Shown in pieces: positions 22,341 through 33,396 of a stretch of DNA of 45,089 nucleotides. The position numbers were made by a program, and so were the translations under genes. Location of the stretch: the NCBI GenBank assembly GCA_021030915.1, contig JAGEMR010000188.1, positions 1-45,089 on the forward strand, given 5' to 3'. The stretch is from Astrothelium macrocarpum. Taxonomy: Eukaryota > Ascomycota > Dothideomycetes > Trypetheliales > Trypetheliaceae. The notes under the pieces are model-generated. The model was not told where the DNA came from, did no database searches, and saw nothing but the letters and a program-made list of their open reading frames with translations. Numbering within the stretch: position 1 is the first letter of the stretch; every line of letters starts with the position of its first letter.

Positions 22341-25300
22341 ATGGAAGCATCCAGGAAGTCTCTGAATCCGAGGCTTTCGTCTTATTTTGACAACCAATAC
22401 GACTCCGAGACCATTGTGGATATACGAGAGCTTCGCAGTCTTCACTCGTCACCCTCAGCCTCGTCAAATGACGCTGACAGCACTCGTAGGTTTGCGTTTA
22501 AGCAGCTTCAAAAACGTTGCGATACTGACTTCTTGCTGGAAAAGCTCCATACTTAGACTCTGCTACCAATTCACAACGCAGTAGGGATTCCTCGCAGTTG
22601 CTGGCTCGTCGACGCGCTTGTGACTCTGAAAGATCGGGGCCTTCAGACGTAGATGATAAGACAAAGTCGAGAAGAAGGCAGAAAGCAAGAAGCAGTCTTG
22701 ACGAGCTTGAACGGAACGAGTCTGATCGTGAAGAGGCCCATTTGGACGAATTCTCGAACACTGAAAGTTCTCTTTCTGAGGACGACTCGGAAGAGGAATC
22801 AAGCGAAGAGTCTGTAAACGAAGCATTTCCAGGCGAAGGTCTTCTGGGCGAAGCTGAAGAGCCTGCAACCGAAGGGCCTGCGGGCGAACGCAAAGAGGAG
22901 ACAAGAGACACCGTGTACCCCCGTATAACCCTAGCCCCGCCCAATCTGGAGAAACTCGTTGGGTACGTTCAGTTTTGCCAGAGTAAAAACCTAAAGGTGC
23001 TGATTGTTGAAGCGATCCTGAGCCAGACTTCCACCATTCTATCACCATATCGGATGATCAAAGCGAGCTTCAGAAAGTCGAAGAGCGGACTCTTCTTGCT
23101 CTGAGAGATCGGAACGAAATTGTAAACACGCGCCCACCTGTGATTGTCGTCCGAGGTGGCAATCACGCCTTGCAGGATTATCAGATGCAGCTAATGCTGT
23201 TGGAACAACAGAACAAGAGAAGGTTGCTTATGGCTAGACAAGAACAGGATATGATGACAGATCCCAGCGGCATGGCAGGACCTGTTCGGATGGCGGGACC
23301 TAATGGGGTGCCAGGGCCCAGCGGGATGGAAGGTATTGCTATTGGACAATCTGCAATGACCAATGGGTCCCATAGTAATGGCTCAAGACAGAGCAGCGAA
23401 ATCAATCTTCTAAGCCTCTTGGACAATGATATCTCGAAAATGGGCACTGAGGAACTTCAAGATTATTTGCAAGGCCTGCAAGCGAGAGCGAAACAACTCA
23501 AATTCACGCAGGAGGAGAAGAAGGGGCCTACATTCAGACATCAGATTCTCTACCGCATCTTGCAGGAACAGGTAACTACGCAGAAGAATGGCCCCGCCAG
23601 AGCCCAGAGAACCCTCAGTCCTCCTTTCCTCGACCCTCCAGAACAGATATATGGTCAGGGAAAAAACCAGAGTCTGCGATGCAACGTTCCCATTCAGAAT
23701 TTCGAGTTATTCCTCGAGCAGAATAAGGACATATCGTTCATTGTTTATAAAACGTACACGCCGAATCATCAGGACCAATCAACCACAGGGAATCTACGCA
23801 GCCGCCACAATCAAACCCTGGATATCCCCCCTCAGATTGAAGAGTCGGTTCGACCAGTCGCGCAAGATCTTGTCGAGGCATTAGAGATAATCCTGGAGTC
23901 TCGAGAAGAGTACGCCGGCATGCTGCAGCATTTTCGGGGATCGTTCGAGTTGCATGCGCCCTACTTGTTCATGTACCATCACCGCAGCGACCTGGACACG
24001 CTCCGAGGTAGGCTGAAGCAGCAATCGAAGGAGCATTTCACGCTGTTCTCGAACTTTGTCATTCAACAGCATGGCTCCACGTACGCACGTGCAGACTCGA
24101 TGATTTCGCAGGGCAGGATATCGACTGCGTACATTGACCATCTCTTCAAGCCAGAGGACGTCTTGATTTCACGGCACAAAAATGGCTACAGAGGGTGGGT
24201 CGCCTCTTCTTGGGCAAAGAAAATCTTCACAGAACGTGTTCCACGTTCAACCGCTCAAGCTAACAGGAAAGGCGAACCGATGCATCTGTATAACTCGCGT
24301 GCTGCATCGAAGAGACTGGCGAACGACACGGTTCTAGTTCACCATTTCAATATCGAGGCATGGTTCTGGGATTTTGATGGCAATTTCCAGCGCAAAACCG
24401 ATCTTCTGAAATTTACCATCCAAAGTGAAGAAGAGCAACCCGAATTTGGGAAAGAATTTGGATCGCGTGACTATGTAAAGGTTTCAGATGAGGTCGACCA
24501 AGCGAAAGATGATGGAGTTCCAATTGCAGAATTGGACGTGTTCCCGATCAGCTTTGCATCCGCTGAAGTCGTCAAGCAGCTTCGACAGCGCGGAAAAATA
24601 TTCTGGCAGTGTCGTGTGCGACGATATGTGTCGTATTGCGAAATGGACGCAGGCACTATGCGGAGCGTAGTAAGTTTGAGGCATGCACCTCTGATAAATC
24701 TCAATGTCTGATCATCAATGAAGGAGAATGAACGTTACATGGTCGATCTCATGACCTATCGACGTCTCCATTCGTATCAGCACCCAAATGCACTGAAAGA
24801 CGAGTTAGGTCCGGATGCTCTTGCACGGGATGACCCGCCAGACGAGCAATTCATGTTGCTGTTTCCACTGAAAATTAAAGGCTACAATTTACGCCGCAAG
24901 AAGTGGTATGACCTCGCTGTCGACCGAATATCTGACGTTCAGTGGAACGTGGAAGCTTTCCAAAAAGTTGTCATCGACCAAAAAGCAAAGGACCTTATAA
25001 GAGCTTTGGTCAGCAACCAGCTCGCAATGGAAGTATCAACCGATCTTATCGAGGGAAAAGGTAACGGCCTTATCTTGCTACTTCATGGGAGCCCCGGAAC
25101 AGGCAAGACTTTGACAGCAGAGAGCGTCGCCGAAATCGCGGAAAAGCCACTCTACCGTGTCACGTGTGGAGACGTCGGAACAAAGGCAGAGGATGTGGAA
25201 AAATACCTCGAATCCGTGTTTCATCTTGGGAAGCTTTGGGGCTGCGTTGTCCTGTTGGACGAGGCAGATGTGTTCCTCGAGCAACGCAGCCTCGAAGACT

Positions 25301-25758
25301 TGCAGAGAAACGCCTTGGTCTCTGTATTCCTTCGCATGCTCGAATACTACGAGGGCATTCTGGTCCTTACAAGCAACAGAGTGGGCATCTTCGATGAAGC
25401 ATTCAAATCTCGGATTCAACTGGCCTTACATTATCCTAATTTGGGACCCCATCAACGCCTACGCATTTGGGAGAACTTCATTGATAGGCTTGCATCATTC
25501 CACGATGACTCGCTCAACATTGCAGACCTCCGCGACAATCTAGAGAAGCTAGCAAAGGAAGAAATGAACGGCAGGCAAATCAGAAATGCCATTACCACTG
25601 CAAGGCAGTACGCGAAGTGGAAGAAGACGACGCTTACCTATGAGCATCTCAGAGACGTCATTAATGTCTCTGGTCGTTTTGATAAATACATCAACCAGCT
25701 CCACAAGGGCTTTACTCAAGACCAACTCGCAGAGGATGAGGGAATTCGTTTAGCTTGA
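22341..25758 (+). CDS. Large AAA+ ATPase (DUF7025-AAA type)
   Basis: Four exons (22341-22485, 22557-22982, 23027-24669, 24724-25758) give 1,082 residues, all in phase. The N-terminal third is disordered: a long acidic Glu/Ser tract (about 110-165), then a glutamine-rich helix and a collagen-like GPxG tract (about 269-294). The middle matches the fungal DUF7025 region (GYRGWVASSWAK, FNIEAWFWDFDG). The C-terminal AAA core has Walker A GSPGTGKT (860-867), Walker B VVLLDEADVF (D917, E918), sensor LVLTSNR and the arginine-finger segment SRIQLALHY. Catalytic residues look complete, so an active ATPase that remodels protein substrates is likely, probably as a hexamer. Substrate and location are unknown. 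The ATG at 22341 is the first in frame. It is divergent from the DUF7708 gene. Confidence 0.85.
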
Positions 25759-26619
25759 ATGACTTAGGCGCTGGGACTTGATTTACCTATCCCCTATGAA
25801 TATCTTTTTGTGGCGACCCAAGGTACGAGCACTTTCTATTTATCTATGAAGAGGTCTGGAGCCTGTGTGAGATTGCGGAAGACCTTGGAGCAATGTCCGA
25901 GCGCACCTCAGCCAATAGTGCTCATAAAAGACAGGATTGAGTGATTGTAGAGATTCTCGAAGCTCAATTATGTAAAAGCTTTATGGTAAATTATGTTCTC
26001 GGAATATACAACAAATTAGTACAGGGCTCCCAGTCCGGTTTTGATGCTATTGCTTTGACATTGATCCATCTTAAGGAGAGGAAAGGTAAACTGTTTGAGG
26101 TCCCTCTGACTTTGGTATTGAACGTGATTGCGATAGCTATATCCATAGTAGTTATTGAAGGTGATTCAAGTGTTCTGTCTGATCCACAAGGCTTATTTAA
26201 ACTCGATGTTGGCACTTTACCCGGTACCTTTCCACGGTGAAACGCACACTTTATATTGTTCACAAAAATGTATAAGAGAATGCCCTCTTGAAGGACGGTC
26301 CGCATTACAGAGATTTTTGCTATAAATGTAAAACAAGCAGGGCATTTATCCCAGTACTGAAGCCTTGCCTGAAAGTATTGTCTACAATGGTAGCGAACGC
26401 AGCTCAATCTCTGTGTTTACCATCCTGCATTTATGTGATACGACACGGTAGATGCCAGTCCCTCAATCAATTGACGTGCGGAAAACTATCCGCGAGGACG
26501 CTTTGTGGATGGGCGAGCCCACTGTACGGTTCTGCGACATTCCTGGATATACTTAGTAGATAGAGGGTACGCAAATCAATAAACCACGGGAGTGATGCCC
26601 CTCTAGGTCTAGATCTGTC
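25759..26619. other. Intergenic between convergent genes
   Basis: About 860 bp between the end of the AAA ATPase gene and the old end of the NACHT gene. Both strands are open over 25941-26407 (99 codons plus, 138 codons minus), but neither frame shows a motif, and overlapping open frames like this are often chance. Confidence 0.4.
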
Positions 26620-27113
26620 TTACTGGTGACTAGATGGAACATCTGTGACACTTCTTGTGTCTTTAATCTCCTTTTTCCGCTCAAGCACTTGCTCAAAGAG
26701 GTTGTCCATGGTTTGCAAACTAGATTTATCGCTAAGGATTGGCCAAAGCGATGGACGTGCGAGGTTCATTTCATCATGTCTAGGAATAAGTGGAACGGGT
26801 TGGTAACCGCTATTAACAACTTTATAATTAAGATAGTTTTCGGGTTGCACGTCTGTCCATGGATGGAAGTCCGCAGCTTCTATTGCACGTGGAGTCAGCA
26901 CACAGTCCAGGGCTAAAAGTTGGATTCAACGCCCCGCAAACATATCTACTCACCACCATCCCGATAGTTTCTTGCTTCGATGGGTACATCAAGGAAAGAA
27001 ACCTCAAACGGATTCTCGTGTCTTAAAGATTGTTTGGGGCGTAATTATTGTTGCTGATGCGCCGTTTGTGAAATATCTTCAAGGCCGATTTCAGTTCCTT
27101 CTTGAGGGACAAT
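26620..27113 (-). pseudogene. Former C-terminal coding region of the NACHT gene
   Basis: The frame of the NACHT gene continues past its stop for 149 codons. It reads EGTEIGLEDISQTAHQQQ, meets one more in-frame TAA (27045-27047), then NPFEVSFLDVPIEARNYRD. A 44-bp intron follows (26913-26956, GTGGTG...TTTAG), then PRAIEAADFHPWTDVQPEN and on to a natural stop at 26620. The two exon pieces (157 and 293 bp) sum to exactly 150 codons including the stop. Both internal stops are TAA where CAA (glutamine) would fit the run, consistent with C-to-T changes. The tail has no domain I recognise. It would be translated only by readthrough. Confidence 0.7.
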
Positions 27114-30100
27114 TTAATCCATCAGCAGAAGTTTTTCCTTACTCCGCCGTTCCTCGGAAACATCATCAGGTCGCTGTGGTATGAAGTCAGGAACGGATGA
27201 TCTTCTCCTCGGTACTCTTCGGAGGGCTTCAGGAATGAAAGTCTGTGCCTCAATCGCATGGAATTTTTGTGAGTGCTGCTTTTTCGTCTTTGCTGTTGAG
27301 AAGCCTATGACGGAATAGTCACATGTAGGCTCTTCGCACCTGAATCGAGGGGCATGAATGGCTGCATGTCTATCGAGCTCTTCCGCCGATTGGAAACCGA
27401 AGCTTGAGAAACGGCATGTAGGTAATTCGCAGAGAAAGGCCGACGGCCCAAAACAAGCCTTAAAGTGACATAGAGCTTTAACGCTTAGGCCATCAACGTG
27501 CTCAGCTCGAAGAATGCGATGAACGACGTCGTCATATTTTCGAAGTATCCGATGATGAATCGATAGAATTTGGACAATATCGGGGTCTGTACCAGTAGCT
27601 ACGTTAGACTGGTACGATGAGGACCATGTAAGTGACGTACTATCGCGATCTCGATTCTGGCATTTTGCTTCCTCCCTGGACACTAGAATGCATCGAACCA
27701 TGTTCTGCAGGTCGGGAAGTCTCACGAGTAGCTTTAGCTGCACCTCAAGTTTTGCGCCTGCTGGTCCACATGGCTGGAAGGGAACAATACGGTTTAAAAC
27801 TTGCCAGTAAATTCTATGTACTTGACATAAAGTTGTTAGCTGCACGTTTAACGGTGTCAAGACATCGGAAGTGAGTTCTGGATCCAATGCGGCGTAGTCG
27901 AGGAGGTGCTCGTGCCAGAAAGCATAGCAGTAATGCTGTAGAGAATGGAAGCCTTCCCCAACTTTGATCATGCAAATTTTGCAAGAATTGGCGGGGTCAA
28001 TGAGCTCATAGCTCTTTTTCAAGTAAGTTGTGCAAGCGAAGAGAATGTTATTCTGAGCAGCTCTTATACAGAGTGCTGGCCCACTGATCTCATTTCGTAA
28101 ACATCTATAAGAATTAGCGGCTGTGATGGCATGTGATACACTTAAAAATACGCACTCACTAACGGACGAGTGTATAAATACTATAGTTTGCTGCGGACCT
28201 TGTTCGACAAGGGGGCGACAGATGTCGTAAACATTGCGAAGCGGTCTCGTCTCGTAATCGAATTCCGTATTTTCAGAGTGTAGAGTGACACCGTGCTGAA
28301 GTTCATAAGATCGTAACGGTCGTTTCGCAAACGTAATCCAGCTGAGTACTCGGAGGGCTTTTGCATATTCTTCCGTTGTGCATTGCGACTTTATATCTAG
28401 AAGAATGCGGCGATATACATCCCCAAGTTTCCTTGGTAACGAGTCAACAGCGCTGTTCAGATCCCGGATACTGTCTGCACGCTCAAGGGTCGTGAGAATG
28501 AGCCGCACCCAGAGGAACATTCCTGCAGCATGTAGCGTAAGCCGTCGTGGCTGTAGTAGTCCATAACAAGATGTACCTCTTACCGTCAGCTTTTTGGACC
28601 AGGCTAGTCTCTATCTGATTGCGTACATTATGCTCGATGACACAGTTTGATTCGTCCTGAAGAGTTTCGAATACCTCTGAAATACTAAACTGCACAAAAA
28701 TCCGGATTGCATTGTCAATATAATCCCTCTCGGCGCTCAGTGAGATGACCGGGAACTTAGAGAAGGCCCGAGTGAGATGTGGCAATTCTCTGCTTGATAT
28801 CAGAAGTCTGCGGGAGGAGCCTTGGCCACAGGATGACACCATTGATTGGAGCTCGATTAAAATCTTCTTGACGTGACGTGCGTCCCATTCATCAATCCCG
28901 TCAATGACAATTCGAACATTGTCGAGGGCCGATAGTAATTTTTTGAGAACCTCTGAAAGAGTTTGAATGGAAGCAGCCTTATCCTCGTTAACGTACTCAT
29001 CGTATATGAAGGATGACAGTGATTTATCCGCTTCAAGCAGTTGAGAACAGAAGGATCTCTGGATGGCGTTGAAGCTATTCATATGTTTCGAACGAAAGTT
29101 GTTGCAGAAATAATATATTACCGTAGCCATAGAATCCATTTTTAAGAATCGTACGACGCTGGCGCATAAGACCGTCTTTCCTGGAAAGCTCGTTAGATGT
29201 TGAGCTTCGTCAGAATCAACAAGTGCCCACCTGATCCTGGCTTACCCTTGAGCCAAAGGTTGTATTGTTCGTTGTCTAATTGCATCCAAGCTCTCATTTT
29301 CGGATGACGTGTGAGCCAACTACAGGTACCCGGGTGACATCTATCGATTTGCTCGTTTAGCTCATCATGCTGAAGGAATTCATCAGAATCCAGCCATGAC
29401 ATGACTGCTTGGCATTGTCCTGTGACAGCTTCCTTTTCCTGACGAAGAGCATTCTTTAGAGCCGATTCCCTCCATTCTTTTGCCTCCGCTATATGGATTG
29501 CAACGGCCTCCTTGTCAACAAGATCTGTGTGTCTTGATAGACTGTCTAGAATAGATTGGAAATGCGTGTGGAATCTAGTCCAAGAGGAGTTGAAAAAAAG
29601 CTTCCATCCTAAAGTATTCCAGCATCAGTCGTGGGGACGTTGAGCCAGGAGCGGATAGTGATGTACCTTTTCTCCGGAAAAACTTGTATGCACGTTCGTG
29701 GAACAGTAGGATATCCGAGTAGACGCCCGCCAACACTTGTTGAAAGTCATGACTGTCCTTAAATGCGGTTGCCAATCGATCGAGCCGTGGAAGGCAGTCC
29801 GCTATCTGTGCGTAAGCTTGAACGAGACTTTCAATTGCGCTGGTGAAGTCTGAAGCCAGATGTAGCATGAGCCTCACAGGCGCCTTCAGGAGTATTAGTC
29901 AACATTGCAATATGAGCTGAGGCGTAGCTGCATACCCAGACCCACGGTAGATAGGGCGTCGTGCCGTTGCAGAGAATCTCCATTTCTTTCGAGTATTGCA
30001 GGAGCCAGTTGAAGAACGGCTCCAGACGCCGCATGTTGCGAAGCTCTCCACGAGCAGCCAGTTGACGTTCAACATCTCGAGCCGTTTGATAGACATCTTT

Positions 30101-30244
30101 GAGTTCCGTCGAGTTAAACAACCGCTCATCGTCTTTGGAAACCGATTTCTGAAGCCGCTCGAAGGCCTCGTTTACTGAGGTTTGCGCCTGACGAGAGGGA
30201 CGAAGGGTGGGGCCCCGGCTTAGGCTTCGGTCATTGCAGCTCAT
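27114..30244 (-). CDS. NLR-like protein: DUF7708, NACHT ATPase, two C2H2 fingers
   Basis: Five exons (29936-30244, 29667-29883, 29231-29608, 28584-29180, 27114-28522) give 969 residues with exact phases; an upstream ATG at 30280 would add 12. The N-terminal region (to about 250) is DUF7708-like (YLPWVW, ADCLPRL). The NACHT domain has Walker A GKPGSGKT (297-304), whose codons are split by an intron, and Walker B IVIDGIDEWD (about 392-401). MFLWVRL near 502 is the usual segment after the nucleotide site. The C-terminus carries two fungal-type C2H2 fingers (Cx4Cx15Hx3H at about 865-890, Cx4Cx15Hx4H at 896-922). Such proteins act in fungal self/non-self recognition and cell death; that role here is inference. 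The present stop (TAA, 27114-27116) looks recent. Confidence 0.83.
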
Positions 30245-30532
30245 TGCCCTGCTAAACCTGACCTCCTCATAAACGGTCACGTTCTGCTTTTCTATCGAGG
30301 CATGTCCACCTCGCCCACGTCAATCAAACTCTGGCAACCTTGCGTGGCCGTAATGCTATGCAGCCTCACTATCCGCTGCCGGTGTTTGGATTCGATGATG
30401 CGGCAGGAGTGCGCCTCGCAAAGGCGCAGTGGGTCTACTGGGTTCTGCCTTGCGCTTCTTTTTTGCCATGACTTGGCCTACAGTGGCTCTTGAAGTTTCA
30501 TGCTTGTGAAGCTGATTTCATGTTTACCTACG
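30245..30532. promoter_or_regulatory. Upstream region of the NACHT gene
   Basis: These 288 bp lie between the minus-strand NACHT start and the plus-strand kinase relic. The plus strand is open at 30302-30493 but featureless. The region presumably includes the NACHT promoter. Confidence 0.35.
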
Positions 30533-31183
30533 AATTGAGAAGATCTCTTTAACTATTGTGGCCGAACGTTCTCGCTCAAAACTGTGTTAATGCTGGCTGG
30601 CCAGCTTATCTCCCGTCTACAGCAAATACACCACAAGTACCTTCACAAGGATATCAAACCCGAGAATATATTGAAAGGTGAAGGAAAGAAAGGCAATTAA
30701 TTGTTCATCACCGACATTGGACTGGCTGAAGAGTATGGCGAGGACCAACTGCGGAATGATGATAGGCCTGGCAACGGTCGAGTCGTTGGCATAGTCCAAT
30801 ATGCGAGCATAAGAGCATATGCCGGCAAAGGTATTCACTGTTTCTAACGTACATGCTGTGTTCTAACGCATACTGCAGATTTGTCTCCGCGCGACGACCT
30901 TGAATCACTCGGATACGTTTTTGTCTATTTTCTTCTGGGCTCTCTTCCTTGGCAAGGACTAACAGCTTGCGAAGGGGAAAGCATAGTTGAGCTTGTTGGC
31001 AGAAAAAAGAGAGAGGTTTCGATAGAGCAATTATGCGCAAAGCTGCCAAAAGAGTTTGAACAATACTTTAAATATCTCGATCGTATCCCACTTCACAACA
31101 AGCCTGATTACACATACCTTCGCCGCCTATTCCGAGGTCTCTTTTCTGCTCGTAAATTTGAATACGATCATGTGTTTGATTGA
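30533..31183 (+). pseudogene. Casein kinase 1-type protein kinase (truncated, with stop)
   Basis: The C-terminal lobe of a CK1-family kinase is readable. In order: EDLFNYCGRTFSLKTVL, LISRLQQIHHKYLHKDIKPEN (HKD in place of the usual HRD), and LFITDIGLAEEYG (DIG in place of DFG). After a 50-bp intron come DDLESLGYVFVYFLLGSLPWQG, KPDYTYLRRLFRGLF and the terminal YDHVFD. A TAA at 30698-30700 interrupts the frame just before the DFG position, where glutamine (CAA) fits. The N-terminal lobe with the glycine loop and catalytic lysine is absent upstream. It is a dead copy or fragment. Its unusual HKD and DIG residues suggest it diverged from housekeeping CK1 before breaking. Confidence 0.8.
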
Positions 31184-33396
31184 ACAGAAATCAAGTTTTT
31201 CGAGACTTATTCGACTTGAAACTAGTCTGAGAATTAAGTCGACGATCGCGCCCGTATCAAGATATACATACGCAATATGCGCCAGCAGAACATCTACACC
31301 ATTACAACGTCTTCGAATCCACCAAATAGAAAAGAGTCTTGGTCCCTAGTGCACGTGTATGAACACAACATGGCCTTTTTCCAGGATTCGTAGGTACAGA
31401 TCCTGCAAGAGTTGTGGTTGTTGTAGCCGCCTGGCTGCTCAGAATCAGGGTTTGATGGGAGATAGGCAGGGGAATGCAGTGCCGTAGGGTTACAGTGCCC
31501 CAGGAGATGCTATGCCGCAGGTGGTACAGAAGATTTGACGATTGATTATTTTATTCTGTAAAGAAATTTTATGTCTTGAATTGTACGCCATATGAAGTCG
31601 ATTTCTACAGGGGCAAATTTCTCAAAGGGATGTAAGATCTGTAAGCCATAAAACTCCCCACAGTACAGAATCTCCTGTGGAATTGGATGGCCTATGAAAC
31701 TGGATCCCATATGGAACTGAATGCCATAGGGGATTTCAGAATATGGCGTTTGTTCCAGAATCTTTTATCAATTCTCTATGGCGCACCAAGCCTGCAACTT
31801 CCAGTTCCCTTTTAGTTCTCTATGGTCTTAAAGCGATTACGGATCTTGATATCTTATGAGAGCTCAGCTTTGATGGAGCCTAATGTAAGTCAGTTAAGGG
31901 ACATGGATCTTTTTGGATAAGGTATCTGATAGCGGTCGAAATTGGCCAAAACGAGAACAGATTTCTTCAAACGGCAAAAACGGACCAAAATTCCCCAGCG
32001 CAAATTCTACTGCACGTTACTTTCTCTTCTATAGCACACAATACTAGCGCTGGAGATGTCGATCGAAATCTTTTGGATCTCTGGGCTGAACGCAGAGACA
32101 GGATGATCACAATTGTTATTCAACTGGTTCTTGCCTTTTTTGGGTGTTGCAACGACTCTGATTGCGCAGCTTATGTATGGATACGTGCACAAGGCTGCAA
32201 GATTTCATCATAGCTGAACGTATCTTTTCTTTTGCCGATCTCTCTGTAGTATTCGATTGGTCGGCTTCATGATCTGATCACACCACACTACTGCAAAACC
32301 CCAGTGTCCTGTCTATCTGCTAAAGTGTTGAAGACTCTGGCTGCGTGGTTGCTGGAAGTCTAGATTCTATATGACCCAATGAGAGACCAATCTTTTTATT
32401 ACGAATCAAAATAACACAGAATTACGAGGTTTAAGGGATCGGCGATGATGGCAAGCATAATCTCTAAACCGCTTGTGGAAAATGGACCGTTCGTTTGTGG
32501 GAAAGTTCACGAAGCTACCTAAGAATGAAATTGTCTGAAAATTGCTTTTGATATGCGTCTGTCGTTACGCATTCCCGTGTGGCACACACTATGTAATGTT
32601 GCATGAATGTAGATCTGTTGGTACATATCGAATTAATATCTTTTAATCGTGGTTTTAGCTTTGATTTACCTTCAAGCCGAAAAGGCAGTGTAATAAAATA
32701 GAGAAGTTGCGTTGTCAATTTTTCGCAGTACACGGAGTATTACTGTAAGAAAGGCCAACTAAACCCTAGCATCAGGAGGTCGCGAGGGTCGGGCCATGGT
32801 GCGAGCCGCTCGATAGACTAGAGGGCGTATTGACCGGAGGCTCTCTCAAATTAGGGCTCTGACCCGGCTACGTATACCGTTGTCGTGCCACATGCACGTT
32901 TGCATGATGTCCTGGATCAGCCTTGCCGTCCATAGCCAGCCTCCAACCTGCCCCACTGACATTCCCAGGCTCCAAGCCCTCTTCCGCACTCACCTGCGCA
33001 TGCAATGTTGTTATCCGAGCTAGCCAACTTACAAGGTCTTCCTTAATTGCAACGATTTAGCGGCAGAGAGCTTGGCATAATGGAACGTCATGCGTTTACC
33101 AGGGAGATCTTTATCGGATTGCCTGACCACATTACTCGGCGATCCCCACAGGAGGTGCCTTATACGATGGGCCCAGAACTTCATAATTCCGTACTGGGAA
33201 ACAATCTCCGAGCCATCCGAGAGATTATGCACTCCGAAACACAGCAGCGGAATATTTCAGTTACAGAGAGAATCCAAGAATGGCACTTGGGCCAAAGCAT
33301 ATACCGACGCTTCAGACAGTCAACAATCTAGGCATTCTCTTCGCTCGACACATGCCAGACAATAGAGGCATCAGTCTCGTTTGGCGGGGATTTTGT
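31184..33396. other. Gene-free interval
   Basis: About 2.2 kb without a supported gene. At 31440-31530 short phrases of the type TGCCGYAGG recur, and at 31660-31760 phrases of the type CCATATGGAACTG recur; both look like decayed repeats. Open frames at 33029-33365 on both strands have no domain. The P450 terminator should lie just below 33397 but is not identifiable. Confidence 0.45.

Noticed and set aside
25941..26407. Overlapping plus (99 codon) and minus (138 codon) frames as small genes
   Set aside because: Neither has a recognisable domain, good start context or supporting exons; dual-strand openness is common by chance.
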